Positions 43,369 to 52,971 of a stretch of 64,000 nucleotides of DNA are shown in pieces (position 1 is the stretch's first letter; every line of letters begins with the position of its first letter). This stretch comes from Regnicoccus_A sp014224355 (lineage in GTDB: Bacteria > Cyanobacteriota > Cyanobacteriia > PCC-6307 > Cyanobiaceae), in assembly GCF_050920705.1 (NCBI RefSeq), contig NZ_CP154799.1, positions 248,001 through 312,000 on the forward strand, given 5' to 3'. Position numbers and translations under genes: made by a program. The notes below the pieces were generated by a model that saw only the letters and a list, made by a program, of their open reading frames with translations, did not search any database and had not been told where the DNA came from.

Positions 43369-44904
43369 TTACCACCGTAAGCGAATCTGCCTCACTCGTC
43401 CCAGATCGACTGATTGCTTGCGCAACAGCATTCTCCAGGCTGAACAATAATGATCAACGCCATAGGGGCCGCCCATCCGCCCCCCCCAGATCTGCTCAAA
43501 GACGCTGAGCTCGGGGGGTATCTCCTCCAGCGTGCGGCTGGCTGACTCAAAATGCAGCCATTGACTTCCCGGCACAAGAACGGTGCGCTGGCCCAGGCCA
43601 GCAGCCCTCAGGCAGAAATCGACATCGCCATAGTTGATCGGAAAGCGCTCAGCAAACCCATCCAGCCGTTCCCACAGGGAACGGCGGCAAAGGCTGACGG
43701 CGGCGGTGACGGCATGGAAAGTGCGTTGCCCCCGCAAGGTCCCCCAGGGGAGCGCCTCGGGGCGTGATCCAGCCCAGGCATGGCGGGGAGCAAGATTGTC
43801 GATCGCAGTTCCAGCATGCTGCACGCTCCCATCAGGATAAAGAAGCAAGGCTCCGGCAATGCCGGTGTCGGGCCTTGCCAGGGCCTGAATCAACAGCTCA
43901 ATTCCTTCGACTGCGAGTAATTCGGTATCGTCATTCAACTGGAGCAAGAGTTCGCCATGGGCGGCCGCGGCGGCCTTGTTGATGCGTGTCGTGTAGTCGT
44001 AGGGGCTGTCATCGCGTAGATGCTGCCAGCTCTTTGCGCCCAGTTGGCTCTCCACAAGAAGCCTGAGGTCCTCAAGCAAGGGGTCCGTCAATTCGCCCCC
44101 ATCAATGACCACGATCTCAAGCCTGCGATAACGGCTCCGCTCCAGCAGCTTCTGCAGGCAATGCCGCACAAGAATCTCAGCCCCCCCCGGGCCGATCACC
44201 TTGCTGAAGCCTGCCGTTGGAATCAGCACACTGACCAGCGGCTGCCAACCTCGAGATGACGGTAAATCAAGCTCCTGGGAAGGTAGAGCCTCGGGCAGGC
44301 CAGCCGACGGCGCCCTCAGCAAAGGCAGGGGGACATGGGCCTGACCGCCATGGACAAGGGCCAGGTGCCGGAGAGCTTCCCTCCAGGCAGGACTGTGCTG
44401 TGGCTGCGGAAGGCTGCCCAGGTGCGCCTGAAGCCGGGCATGCACCAACACCGGCCCTTCGCCAATGCCCGTTTCGGAATCAAAGAGGGGATCCCAGAGA
44501 GGCTTCTGGCGCCAGCACCAGGATCCGGCCGTCCTGATCCAGTCATCACAGGTGACGGCCGCCGCGCCGGTGCGAACCATACGAGCGGCCATCCTGCGTA
44601 GCAGGCGCCCCTGCTGGGCTGGCGACAGCCGCCATCGGGGTGGGACCAGCAAGCGCGAGGAGGCCAGAGCAGCGTTCACCTCCTGCTGAGAAGCCCGGCA
44701 ACCGGGTTGGCAGGCAAGCAAAACGATCCTGAGGCGATCGGCCCATGCGGTATTGCGATGGCGCTCAAGGCGGGGGACAAGCCGCTCAGCCAACACCCTC
44801 AACAGGCCATCGGGATCTCCGTGCAACAGCTCCGCCAGAAGCGCCATTGCTTTGGTCCCCTTCCGACCCAGCTTGCGCCAGCCCTTGCTGGGCTTGGGTC
44901 TCAT
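43369..44904 (-). CDS. Large GT2 glycosyltransferase with N-terminal extension
   Basis: 511 residues from ATG 44904, overlapping the previous stop (ATGA); the open frame extends further upstream but inside the neighbouring gene. A GT2 domain lies in the second half: PLVSVLIPTAGFSKVIGPGG, EIVVIDGGELTDPL, YTTRINKAAAAAHGELLLQL followed by NDDTELL (metal motif), FHAVTAAVSLCRRSLWERLD and GFAERFPINYGDVDFCLRAA. This matches O-antigen rhamnosyltransferase-like enzymes. The first 190 residues are basic and without a recognised domain. Two intact runs of eight G/C (43490-43497 and 44181-44188) lie inside its frame. Confidence 0.85.
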   Translation of the reverse strand: MRPKPSKGWRKLGRKGTKAMALLAELLHGDPDGLLRVLAERLVPRLERHRNTAWADRLRIVLLACQPGCRASQQEVNAALASSRLLVPPRWRLSPAQQGRLLRRMAARMVRTGAAAVTCDDWIRTAGSWCWRQKPLWDPLFDSETGIGEGPVLVHARLQAHLGSLPQPQHSPAWREALRHLALVHGGQAHVPLPLLRAPSAGLPEALPSQELDLPSSRGWQPLVSVLIPTAGFSKVIGPGGAEILVRHCLQKLLERSRYRRLEIVVIDGGELTDPLLEDLRLLVESQLGAKSWQHLRDDSPYDYTTRINKAAAAAHGELLLQLNDDTELLAVEGIELLIQALARPDTGIAGALLLYPDGSVQHAGTAIDNLAPRHAWAGSRPEALPWGTLRGQRTFHAVTAAVSLCRRSLWERLDGFAERFPINYGDVDFCLRAAGLGQRTVLVPGSQWLHFESASRTLEEIPPELSVFEQIWGGRMGGPYGVDHYCSAWRMLLRKQSVDLGRVRQIRLRW

Positions 44905-46808
44905 CGGCTCCAACCTCGCTTCAGCCGACCCAGAAGCCTGCCGGGCAGGCTGCGGCGCAGAGCCTGGAGGCGCCCACTCAGCCGGTCCATGGCTTCGACC
45001 CGATCCAGTAAAGGCCGGTGGGCCATCAGGCCGCTGCCGAGGAAGGACTGAGGGCGGGTATCGATCTCCACCCCGGTTGTGGCCAGCCAACCATGCAGCG
45101 ACTGGGTGCTGACCAGCTGCTGGCGCAGCCATTCGGCTTGTTCAGATGCGAGCTGAACCAGGGCGTCTGGTCCCTGTTGCATCACCCAGCTTGTGAAATC
45201 GGTGACGGTCAATCGGGGGATGGGGAGGCTTTCGTCCTCCAGCAGCAGCGAGGGGCGGCTCATGCGCTCCGGGGTGACCAGCACCACCGGACGGCCACGG
45301 GCCATCGCCTCGAGATGGCCCGTGCCGAAATGGCCGGGGGCGATCACCAGACGGCAGTTCGCCAGCAGGGCAGGCAGCGATCGGATCTCCGGGCGGCTCT
45401 GCAATCCCTGGGCTAGCGCATCCCCAGAGCCGCCAGGCTCCAGAGGCGGCTTGCGGGCCAGCTGAAGCGGAATCCCGTGGGCAGCCAGCGCCGACCTCAG
45501 CAGATCGAAGGCGTTCCAGTAGGCCCCTGGATCAGCGAATGGCACCAGCGACTGCTGGTGCAGGGGGTAATGGAGCCAGCCCACCGCACCATCCTTCTCC
45601 ATCGGGATCGATCCCTCCAACTCAACGGCATCGAGCAGATGGGCGCGAACCGGATCAAGCATCACGACCGAGGCGGCCGGGCTGTGGGAACGGTCGCGGC
45701 TGGAGAGCCTTTGGCCCCTGAGCGGCACCAAACGGGTATCGCCCGGCCTGAGATGGCGTTGAAATCTCCCGGGTGAGTGAAGGGGCAACACCTCGGCGGT
45801 GTGATGCAGGACGGCATGGGGCACGGCTTTCTGGCGCCCCAGGGCGACAAGTCGCTCCACCGCCCGACTGTTTTCCTCGGGCACCAGGATCAGCTGGGGA
45901 GGCTCCTGAGCCCAGTGCTCGGCCAGGGATCGATCAAGCCGAAGACGTCGTTCAGCCAGGTGCCGCGCCTCCTGAACCAGCGGCGGCCAGGCGGCCAGGG
46001 CCGCCAACCAGGCCTCAGGGCCAGCCTCCGCTCCGGAGGTTGGAAGGCGGAGGGACGGCGGCGACGCCTGGTGATCGGAGAAACCATCCAGGTCATCGTT
46101 CCATCGGTAGGCGGGTGTGCCCGCAAAGAGAGCGGGCAAGGGTGCAGCCCGCTCCGACTCGAACAACCGGACCGACAATCCGGCGGCCTCAAGGGCCAGC
46201 AGTGTGAGTTCAGGATGGCGCAGTTTGCCGATCGCCAGCCAGGCCGTCGGGGAGTTGAGGTGGCCAGTCCAGCTGGAAGATCCTGGCGGCTTGTGGTCTG
46301 CACCGCCCGATCCGATCGGATCGAGAACCGGTAGACGCTCGAGGCGCGAACAGCGTCCCTCCAGGCCCGCGGCCAGGGCCAGCAGGGGAAGATCTCCAAG
46401 CTGACCGAATCGAGGGGGACGGAACGTCCTGCCGACGGGTATGGAAACGGTTTCGGCAGGGGCCAGTTGCTCAAGCCAGGACGGAAGCAAGGCCAGGGTG
46501 AGCAGGGCAGGAGCTGCCAGGTCTCCACACAGGAGTTCCTCGATCGTTGATCCAGCAGGCGACCCTGGCCCTGGCGAGCCGACCTTGGCCAGGGCCAGGG
46601 CCCAGGCCTGGAGACGTTCCTGCAGCTCCCCCCAGGGACCCGCACCGCTAGGCCCGAGCCAACGCACACCCGCTTCGAGCTGGCGACGCTCGAGCTCGGC
46701 CCAGGCCTTCAGGGAGCCGCAGTACACACAGCAGTTGTGGCTGACAGGCCGATCCTCCTGACTCCACCAACGGACTCCCTCGGGATCAAGAAGGATCAGA
46801 ACCTTCAT
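44901..46808 (-). CDS. Large unrecognised protein of polysaccharide locus (possible GT-B)
   Basis: 635 residues from ATG 46808 (MKVLILLDPEGVRWWSQEDR), overlapping the upstream gene by four bases. No family recognised. An early CCVYCGSLKAWAELERRQLE carries three cysteines. The C-terminal third (LANCRLVIAPGHFGTGHLEA, MARGRPVVLVTPERMSRPSL) resembles the sugar-nucleotide half of GT-B enzymes with an H-x-E-x-M-A-R-G-R-P-V turn. The middle contains PPQLILVPEENSRAVERLVA. Inference: a glycosyltransferase coupled to the GT2 downstream and the GT8-like gene upstream. Confidence 0.6.
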   Translation of the reverse strand: MKVLILLDPEGVRWWSQEDRPVSHNCCVYCGSLKAWAELERRQLEAGVRWLGPSGAGPWGELQERLQAWALALAKVGSPGPGSPAGSTIEELLCGDLAAPALLTLALLPSWLEQLAPAETVSIPVGRTFRPPRFGQLGDLPLLALAAGLEGRCSRLERLPVLDPIGSGGADHKPPGSSSWTGHLNSPTAWLAIGKLRHPELTLLALEAAGLSVRLFESERAAPLPALFAGTPAYRWNDDLDGFSDHQASPPSLRLPTSGAEAGPEAWLAALAAWPPLVQEARHLAERRLRLDRSLAEHWAQEPPQLILVPEENSRAVERLVALGRQKAVPHAVLHHTAEVLPLHSPGRFQRHLRPGDTRLVPLRGQRLSSRDRSHSPAASVVMLDPVRAHLLDAVELEGSIPMEKDGAVGWLHYPLHQQSLVPFADPGAYWNAFDLLRSALAAHGIPLQLARKPPLEPGGSGDALAQGLQSRPEIRSLPALLANCRLVIAPGHFGTGHLEAMARGRPVVLVTPERMSRPSLLLEDESLPIPRLTVTDFTSWVMQQGPDALVQLASEQAEWLRQQLVSTQSLHGWLATTGVEIDTRPQSFLGSGLMAHRPLLDRVEAMDRLSGRLQALRRSLPGRLLGRLKRGWSR

Positions 46809-47518
46809 CCCCAAAGCCGCATGGCCTCATCCCGCGCCCCGAACCACTCAGCCGCCAGCGGCCCTCCCATGCGGCGATGATCCCTGAACCAAGGCCCTCC
46901 CAGGGTCCAGTGGAGCAGGGCAGGGCCGCCGTGGCCGAAGTCTGCCTGCGGTGGGGGCTGGACATCGACCAGATGGTTCCAGCGATCCGGCAGAGCGCCG
47001 ATTTCATGGTCGCCCTCGAGCCAGTGGAAGCGGTGGAGATCAAGGCCCGTGGCGGTATTGACGTAGTCAGGAATCAGAGAAGAGCAGCGGTTTGTGTTGA
47101 GCATCATCATCGAGCTCCAGTTCTTCATGGGATAGGCGCTCTGCACCTCCCCAAGGAACTTGACCGTTTCGTGAGGGACATGCTCGTGCTTGACGCACAT
47201 CACAGCGTAGCGGTCATCTCGAAGAGCCCAGAGTTTCGCTATGTCGTCGTAGCAGAGCATGTCGCAGTCCATGAAGATCGCCCAGCCCTGAAAGCCCATC
47301 AGCCAAGGCACCAGAAAACGGGTGAACGAAAAATCGGTGCTCTGTTTGGGATGGCGCTCACGGCTGAACACTCCGCTCAGTTGGGATGTAACGATCGGGG
47401 TGATCGCGAGCGGGATGGAGCTGTGTTGGTAGAGGCTGTCGATCAGCACATTGGTAGCGGCACGCTCACGCGCGTCGTAGCCGATGAAAACGGGGATCGG
47501 CACACCGGCGTGGGTCAT
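46805..47518 (-). CDS. GT8-like glycosyltransferase
   Basis: 237 residues from ATG 47518 (MTHAGVPIPVFIGYDARERA); GTG 47524 would add two. Short GT-A enzyme: FIGYDARERAATNVLIDSL, FTRFLVPWLMGFQGWAIFMD, then CDMLCYDDIAKLW (DxD), and a C-terminal HxxG-type metal ligand region ALLHWTLGGPWFRDHRRMGG. The pattern matches bacterial glycosyltransferases of the GT8 or closely related type. First gene of the minus-strand glycan operon (46805-43369, successive four-base overlaps), divergent from pcrA. Confidence 0.8.
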   Translation of the reverse strand: MTHAGVPIPVFIGYDARERAATNVLIDSLYQHSSIPLAITPIVTSQLSGVFSRERHPKQSTDFSFTRFLVPWLMGFQGWAIFMDCDMLCYDDIAKLWALRDDRYAVMCVKHEHVPHETVKFLGEVQSAYPMKNWSSMMMLNTNRCSSLIPDYVNTATGLDLHRFHWLEGDHEIGALPDRWNHLVDVQPPPQADFGHGGPALLHWTLGGPWFRDHRRMGGPLAAEWFGARDEAMRLWG

Positions 47519-47579
47519 GGACACCCTTGTTTCGGGAGAATGTAGCGGCGCGGGGGAGGACGGTCCCTAGGCTCCAACC

Positions 47580-50005
47580 ATGGTCGGATCTTCCCCTACC
47601 CCTGCCGGATCAGGCGGCTTCCTGGCCGGTCTCAACGATGCCCAGCGCCGGGCGGTGGATCACCACGCCGGTCCCCTGCTGGTGGTGGCCGGGGCCGGCA
47701 GCGGCAAGACCCGGGCCCTCACCCACCGCATCGCCCACCTGATCGGCCACCACGGCGTCGACCCCCACCAGCTTCTGGCCGTCACCTTCACCAACAAGGC
47801 CGCGCGGGAGATGAAGGAGCGACTGGAGCTGCTGCTGGCCCAGCGGCTGGCTGGCAGCCAGTTCGGACAGCCCTTCAGTACCCTGCCGCCCCAGCAGCAG
47901 CGCCAGCTGCGCAACCGCATCTACCGGGAGGTCACCAAGGAGCTCTGGATCGGCACCTTCCACGCCCTGTTCGCGCGGCTGCTGCGCTTCGACATCGACA
48001 AGTACAAGGACCCCGAAGGGCACACCTGGACGCGTCAGTTCTCGATCTATGACGAATCGGACGCCCAGACCCTGGTCAAGGAGATCGTCACCCAGGAGCT
48101 GGGCCTGGATCCCAAACGCTTCGAGCCCAAGAAGGTGCGCTGGGCCATCAGCAACGCCAAGAACCAGGGCTGGCTGCCGGATCAGCTGGAGGCTGACCAG
48201 CAGGGCCAGCGGGGCCGGATGGTGGCCGACGTCTACCGCCGCTACCGTCGCGCCCTGGCCGCCAACAACGCCCTCGACTTCGACGACCTGCTGCTGCTGC
48301 CGGTGCAGCTGCTGCAGGCCAACGAGCAGGTGCGCCACTACTGGCACGGACGCTTCCGCCACGTCCTGGTGGATGAGTACCAGGACACCAACCGCACCCA
48401 GTACGACCTGATCAAGCTGCTGGTGACCAATGGCCGGGACCCCGCCGCCTACGACGACTGGCAGGGGCGCTCGGTGTTCGTGGTCGGAGACGCGGACCAG
48501 AGCATCTACAGCTTCCGGGCGGCCGACTTCACCATCCTGATGGGCTTCCAGGACGACTTCGGCGACCGGGCAAGCGACGAGGCCACCCGCACGATGGTGA
48601 AGCTGGAGGAGAACTACCGCTCCACAGCCACGATCCTGGAGGCGGCCAACGCCCTGATCGCCCACAACAGCGAACGCATCGACAAGGTGCTGCGCCCCAC
48701 CCGAGGCGAAGGCGAGCCGATCACCCTCACCCGCTGCGACGACGAGATCGCCGAAGCCGAAGCGGTGGTGCACCGGCTGCGGATGCTCGAGGCCGCCCAC
48801 CCCGAGCTGCGCTGGGGGGACATGGCAATCCTGTATCGCACCAATGCCCAGAGCCGGGCGATGGAGGAATCCCTGGTGCGCTGGGGGATTCCTTACATCG
48901 TGGTTGGTGGCCTGCGCTTCTACGACCGGCGCGAGATCAAGGACATGCTCGCCTACCTGCGCCTGCTGGTGAATCCCGCCGACAGCGTCAGTCTGCTGCG
49001 GGTGCTGAATGTGCCCAGGCGCGGCATCGGCAAGACCACCGTGCAGCGCCTTACCGACGCCGCAGCCCAGCTTGGGCTTCCCCTCTGGGAAGTGGTGAGC
49101 GATCCGGAGGCCGTGCGCTCCCTGGCGGGGCGCTCGGCCAGGGGGCTGCTGCAGTTCAGCGAACTGATCACGGATCTGAACCGCCGCCTCCAGGATTCCC
49201 CCCCTCGGAGCTGGTGCAGCGGGTGATGGAGCAGAGCGGTTATGTGGCCGAACTGATCGCCGAGGGCACCGATGAGGCCGAAGAACGTCGTCGCAACCTG
49301 CAGGAGCTGGTGAACGCCGCCCTGCAGTATCAGGAGGAGAACGAGGAGGGGTCGCTGGAGGGCTTCCTTGCCTCCGCCGCCCTGGCCAGCGACGCCGACA
49401 GCAAGGACACCGAAGCCGACCGGGTGACGCTGATGACCCTTCATGCCAGCAAGGGCCTGGAATTTCCGGTGGTGTGCCTGGTGGGGCTGGAGCAGGGCCT
49501 GTTCCCCAGCTATCGCTCCCTGGAGGATCCCGCTGCCCTGGAGGAGGAGCGGCGCCTCTGCTACGTGGGCATCACCAGGGCCAAGGAGCGGCTGTTCCTC
49601 TCCCACGCCAGTGAGCGGCGGCTTTGGGGCGGCATGCGCGAGCCGGCGGTGCCGTCGGTGTTCCTCTCGGAGCTGCCGCCGGAGCTGGTGCGGGGCGACA
49701 TTCCCCGCAGTGGCGGCGCGGCCCTGCGCCGCGAGCAGCGGCTGGATCGCCTCACCCGCGTCGATCGGGAGGAAAGCCAGCGGGTGGCCGCCGGAGGCAG
49801 CGCCGCGGCGCCGGCCAATGCGGTGCGGCGCCGGGCTCCCTCCAGGCCCTGGGCGGTGGGCGACCAGTTGCGCCATGCCAACTTCGGCGACGGGACGATC
49901 ACCCATCTCTTCGGCAGCGGCGAGAAGATCTCGATCGCAGTGAAGTTCGAGGGGATGGGCCCGAAGATCCTTGATCCGCGCCTGGCCCCGATCGAGCCGC
50001 TGTAG
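47580..50005 (+). CDS. pcrA: UvrD/PcrA-type DNA helicase, frameshifted in this sequence
   Basis: Superfamily 1 helicase in DNA repair and replication. The first open part (47580-49226) has motif I VVAGAGSGKTRALTHRIAHL, Ia VTFTNKAAREMKERL, II VLVDEYQDTNRTQYDLIKLL, III VFVVGDADQSIYSFRAADF and IV. It then ends in unrelated residues PPRSWCSG. The second part (from about 49205) continues as ELVQRVMEQSGYVAEL, motif V VTLMTLHASKGLEFPVVCLV and VI LCYVGITRAKERLFLSHASE. The junction is a run of seven C at 49198-49204; one added C joins the halves into about 808 residues, the usual PcrA length. Either a sequencing error or a slippage-prone gene. Confidence 0.9.
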
Positions 50006-50129
50006 GGCTGAAGCGGCCACCGTCGCCACAGGGATCGATCGTGCCGGTGTGGGCTGTGTCTTTGACCCCGGGCACAACGGCCAGCTGGGCCCAGGCCGCC
50101 CAGGCCGATACTGGGGAGCAGGTTTGTGC

Positions 50130-51460
50130 ATGGGCGACTCTGCGTTGGACGATGCCACCGCCGACTTCCTGACCCTTCAGAGCCGCACGATCGCCTACGA
50201 CGAACCGATCCAGCACCTGCTCCGCCAGGTGGTGGTCCTGGCGGCCCCCCTGAGGGTGGCCCTGGTGGGGGGGCGGTGCGGGATCTGCTCCTGCACCGTC
50301 CCCACAGCGATCCCAGGCTCGGCCTGCCAGATCTGGATCTGGTCGTGGAGGAGAGCATCCCGGGAGAGCGACCACCGGCGGCCCACCGCATCGCCATTGC
50401 GCTGAAGCGGCAGCTGGGGGAGGCGGTGAGCCTGTTTCATCTGCACGACGCCTTCGGCACCGCCGAGCTCGAAGTCAATGGGATCCTGCTGGATCTCGCC
50501 ACCGCCCGCCGGGAGCATTACCCGGAGCCGGGCAGCCATCCGGAGGTGCACTTCGGATCGCTTGAGGCCGATCTGTCCCGAAGGGATCTCTCGGTCAATG
50601 CCATGGCCATGGTGCTGGATCCCGAGGACACCTCCTCAGCCCGCCTTCTCGATCCCTTCGATGGCCGCGGCGACCTTGCCCGGCGGCAGCTGCGCTTCCT
50701 CCATTCCGGCAGCCTGCGGGACGATCCCACCAGGATCCTGCGGGCCGCCCGCTACGGCGCCAGGCTGGGACTGGATCTGGGCGAAGACAGCCTGAACCAG
50801 GTGCACACCGCCCTGGCGGAGTGGCCCTGGCGAAGTGGGTCCCTGCCAGGGCTCGGAACGCGGCTGCGCAGTGAACTGGAGCTCCTGCTGGGCCGCGAGT
50901 CGTGGGAGAGGGCGCTGATGCTCCTGCAGCAATGGAACGCCCTGGGGCTTCTCGATCCCGGGCTGCAGCACGACCGGCACTGGCGGCGCCGGCTGCACCG
51001 GGCACGGTGCCTGGCCGCCCGGCTCGAACGTCCGCCTTGGCCCCAGGACGAGTGGCTGCTGCTCGCCCTGCTGGCCCGCCTCGACGACCCCCTGTCGCTC
51101 GCCAGGAGGTTGCAGCTGGCTGGACGCTGTCAACGCCTGCTCGCGGACCTGCTGCAGTTGCGTGCCTGGGTGAACCAGGCCTCAACCGAGCTGGAGTGGC
51201 GCCCAGCGACCCTGAGCCAGTCCCTGGAGCACAAGCGTTCCAGCCCGGAGGCGGTCACTCTTCTGCTGGCGGCCTACTCGGGGTCGGAGTTCCCACCGCG
51301 CCTGAGGCGCGGACTGCTGCGCTGGCTGCTGCGCTGGCGGACGCTCCGGGCCGAACCGAGCGCCGACGATCTGATCGCCGCAGGGGAACGGCCCGGTCCC
51401 GAACTCGGCGTGCGCCTCCGGCAGCTGCGGGCCGAGCGGCTGGACCAGCAACGCTGGTGA
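50130..51460 (+). CDS. CCA tRNA nucleotidyltransferase / poly(A) polymerase family, frameshifted in this sequence
   Basis: Class II nucleotidyltransferase that adds CCA to tRNA or poly(A) to RNA. Opening frame from ATG 50130: MGDSALDDATADFLTLQSRT to LRVALVGG. After a run of seven G (50266-50272) the family sequence continues in the next frame with AVRDLLLHRPHSDP and PDLDLVVEE (the DxD catalytic acids). RRDLSVNAMAMVLDPED and DDPTRILRAARYGARLGLDL follow. One added G recreates the universal LVGGAVRDLLL and a protein of about 443 residues. The two families cannot be separated from sequence alone. It follows pcrA, which has the same kind of defect. Confidence 0.85.
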
Positions 51461-51493
51461 AGCGACCGGCGCCGAACCGGCCCGCCCCCCCAG

Positions 51494-52081
51494 TCAGCCA
51501 TTGCCATCGCGCCATCCCCGCTGCGCCAGTGGCTGCCACAGGCCGCGGGCACGAAGAATCACTTCCGCCAGCAGACGCACGGCCCCATCGCCGCCTGCCC
51601 GGGGCAGCACCCAGTCGGCCTGGCGCTTCAGGGGCGCTACCGCATCGGCAGGGCAGAGCAGCAACCCCACCACGGGCCGGACGGCCAGGTCGTTGAGATC
51701 GTCGCCGACATAAGCCGTGTGGGCCGGGGTGACCCGGAGAGACCGCTGCAGCTCGATCAGCGCCGCTGGCTTGTCTTTCACCGCGGTGAGGCAGTGGCGG
51801 ATCTGCAGGGAACGGGCCCGCTGTTCGGTGGCGCCGCCCTTGCCACCACTGAGCAGGGCGACCTCCACGCCAGCCTGCTGGAGCAGACGGATCCCGAGCC
51901 CGTCACGCACATCGAAGCGCTTGATCACCTCGCCGCTCTCGCTGGTCCAGAGCCCCCCATCGGTGAGGACCCCATCGACATCGAGCACCAGCAATTCAAG
52001 ATCGGTGAACCTGGAGCGGCACCACCAAGAGCCGATCAGGAGGCCGATCCACCGCCCGATGCCCCGCTGCCGGCCGGTCAC
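51494..52081 (-). CDS. kdsC: Kdo-8-phosphate phosphatase
   Basis: 195 residues, HAD-superfamily phosphatase that removes the phosphate from Kdo-8-P. Catalytic motif LELLVLDVDGVLTDGGLW (first Asp nucleophile), FDVRDGLGIRLLQQAGVEVA followed by LLSGG, KDKPAAL (motif III Lys), and AYVGDDLNDLAVRPVVGLL (motif IV). An N-terminal tail of about 25 residues is extra. Start GTG 52081 overlaps the kdsA stop (GTGA), so the two enzymes, which catalyse consecutive steps, are translationally coupled. Confidence 0.92.
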   Translation of the reverse strand: MTGRQRGIGRWIGLLIGSWWCRSRFTDLELLVLDVDGVLTDGGLWTSESGEVIKRFDVRDGLGIRLLQQAGVEVALLSGGKGGATEQRARSLQIRHCLTAVKDKPAALIELQRSLRVTPAHTAYVGDDLNDLAVRPVVGLLLCPADAVAPLKRQADWVLPRAGGDGAVRLLAEVILRARGLWQPLAQRGWRDGNG

Positions 52082-52890
52082 AGCGTGCTGGGGGCCTCCT
52101 CCTGGGCCAGCAATGGCTCCCGGATGGCCATCAGTTGCTCCAGGAGTGCCTCGAGGCGCGACAGCGGCACCATGTTCGGCCCATCACTGAGGGCCTTCTC
52201 GGGATCGGGATGCACTTCCATGAACAGGCCGTCCACGCCGACTGCCACAGCCGCCCTGGCCAGGGGCGCCACGAATTCCCGCTGGCCTCCGCTGCTGCTG
52301 CCACGCCCGCCGGGCTGCTGGACCGAGTGGGTGGCGTCGAAGATCACGGGACATCCCAGGGCGCGCAACTGGGGGAGGCTGCGGTAGTCCACCACGAGGG
52401 TGTTGTAGCCGAAGCTGGAGCCCCGTTCCGTCAACCAGAGGTTGTCGGCCCCAGCGTCCCGCATCTTGTTCACCACCGCGGCCATGTCCCAGGGCGCCAG
52501 GAACTGGCCTTTCTTGATGTTGATCGTCTTGTCGGTGCCCCGCACGGCCTCGACGGCAGCGAGCAGCAGATCGGTCTGCCGACAGAGGAAGGCAGGGATC
52601 TGCAGCACATCCGCCACGGCCGCCACCGGCTCCGCCTGCTGACTTTCATGGATGTCGGTGAGCACCGGCAGGTCGAATCGACGCTTCACCTCCGCCAGCA
52701 CCGCAAGGCCCTCCGCCATCCCGGGGCCGCGGAACGAGCCGCCGGAGCTGCGGTTGGCCTTGTCGAAGCTGGCCTTGAACACGTAGGTGATCCCGAGTCG
52801 CTCGGTGATGGCTTTGACAGTCTCCGCCACCTCGAACACCAGCTCAGGGCTCTCGATCACGCAGGGACCGGCGATCAGGGTGAAGCGCAT
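52078..52890 (-). CDS. kdsA: Kdo-8-phosphate synthase
   Basis: 270 residues. Condenses phosphoenolpyruvate with arabinose-5-phosphate. Family signatures: LIAGPCVIESPELVFEVAET, YVFKASFDKANRSSGGSFRG, VLTDIHESQQAEPVAAVADV, LQIPAFLCRQTDLL, KKGQFLAPWDMAAVV, and PVIFDATHSVQQPGG. The Asn of the metal-independent class appears in place of Cys within IESPE, so the residue after GPC should be checked for metal class. Upstream of kdsC in one operon. Confidence 0.95.
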   Translation of the reverse strand: MRFTLIAGPCVIESPELVFEVAETVKAITERLGITYVFKASFDKANRSSGGSFRGPGMAEGLAVLAEVKRRFDLPVLTDIHESQQAEPVAAVADVLQIPAFLCRQTDLLLAAVEAVRGTDKTINIKKGQFLAPWDMAAVVNKMRDAGADNLWLTERGSSFGYNTLVVDYRSLPQLRALGCPVIFDATHSVQQPGGRGSSSGGQREFVAPLARAAVAVGVDGLFMEVHPDPEKALSDGPNMVPLSRLEALLEQLMAIREPLLAQEEAPSTL

Positions 52891-52971
52891 GGCGGGGACT
52901 GAGCGGTGTGCAGGCAGGGCGAAACTCCCATGCGTCCGAACGATACGCAGGCCCCAGCAGCGAGAAATCGA

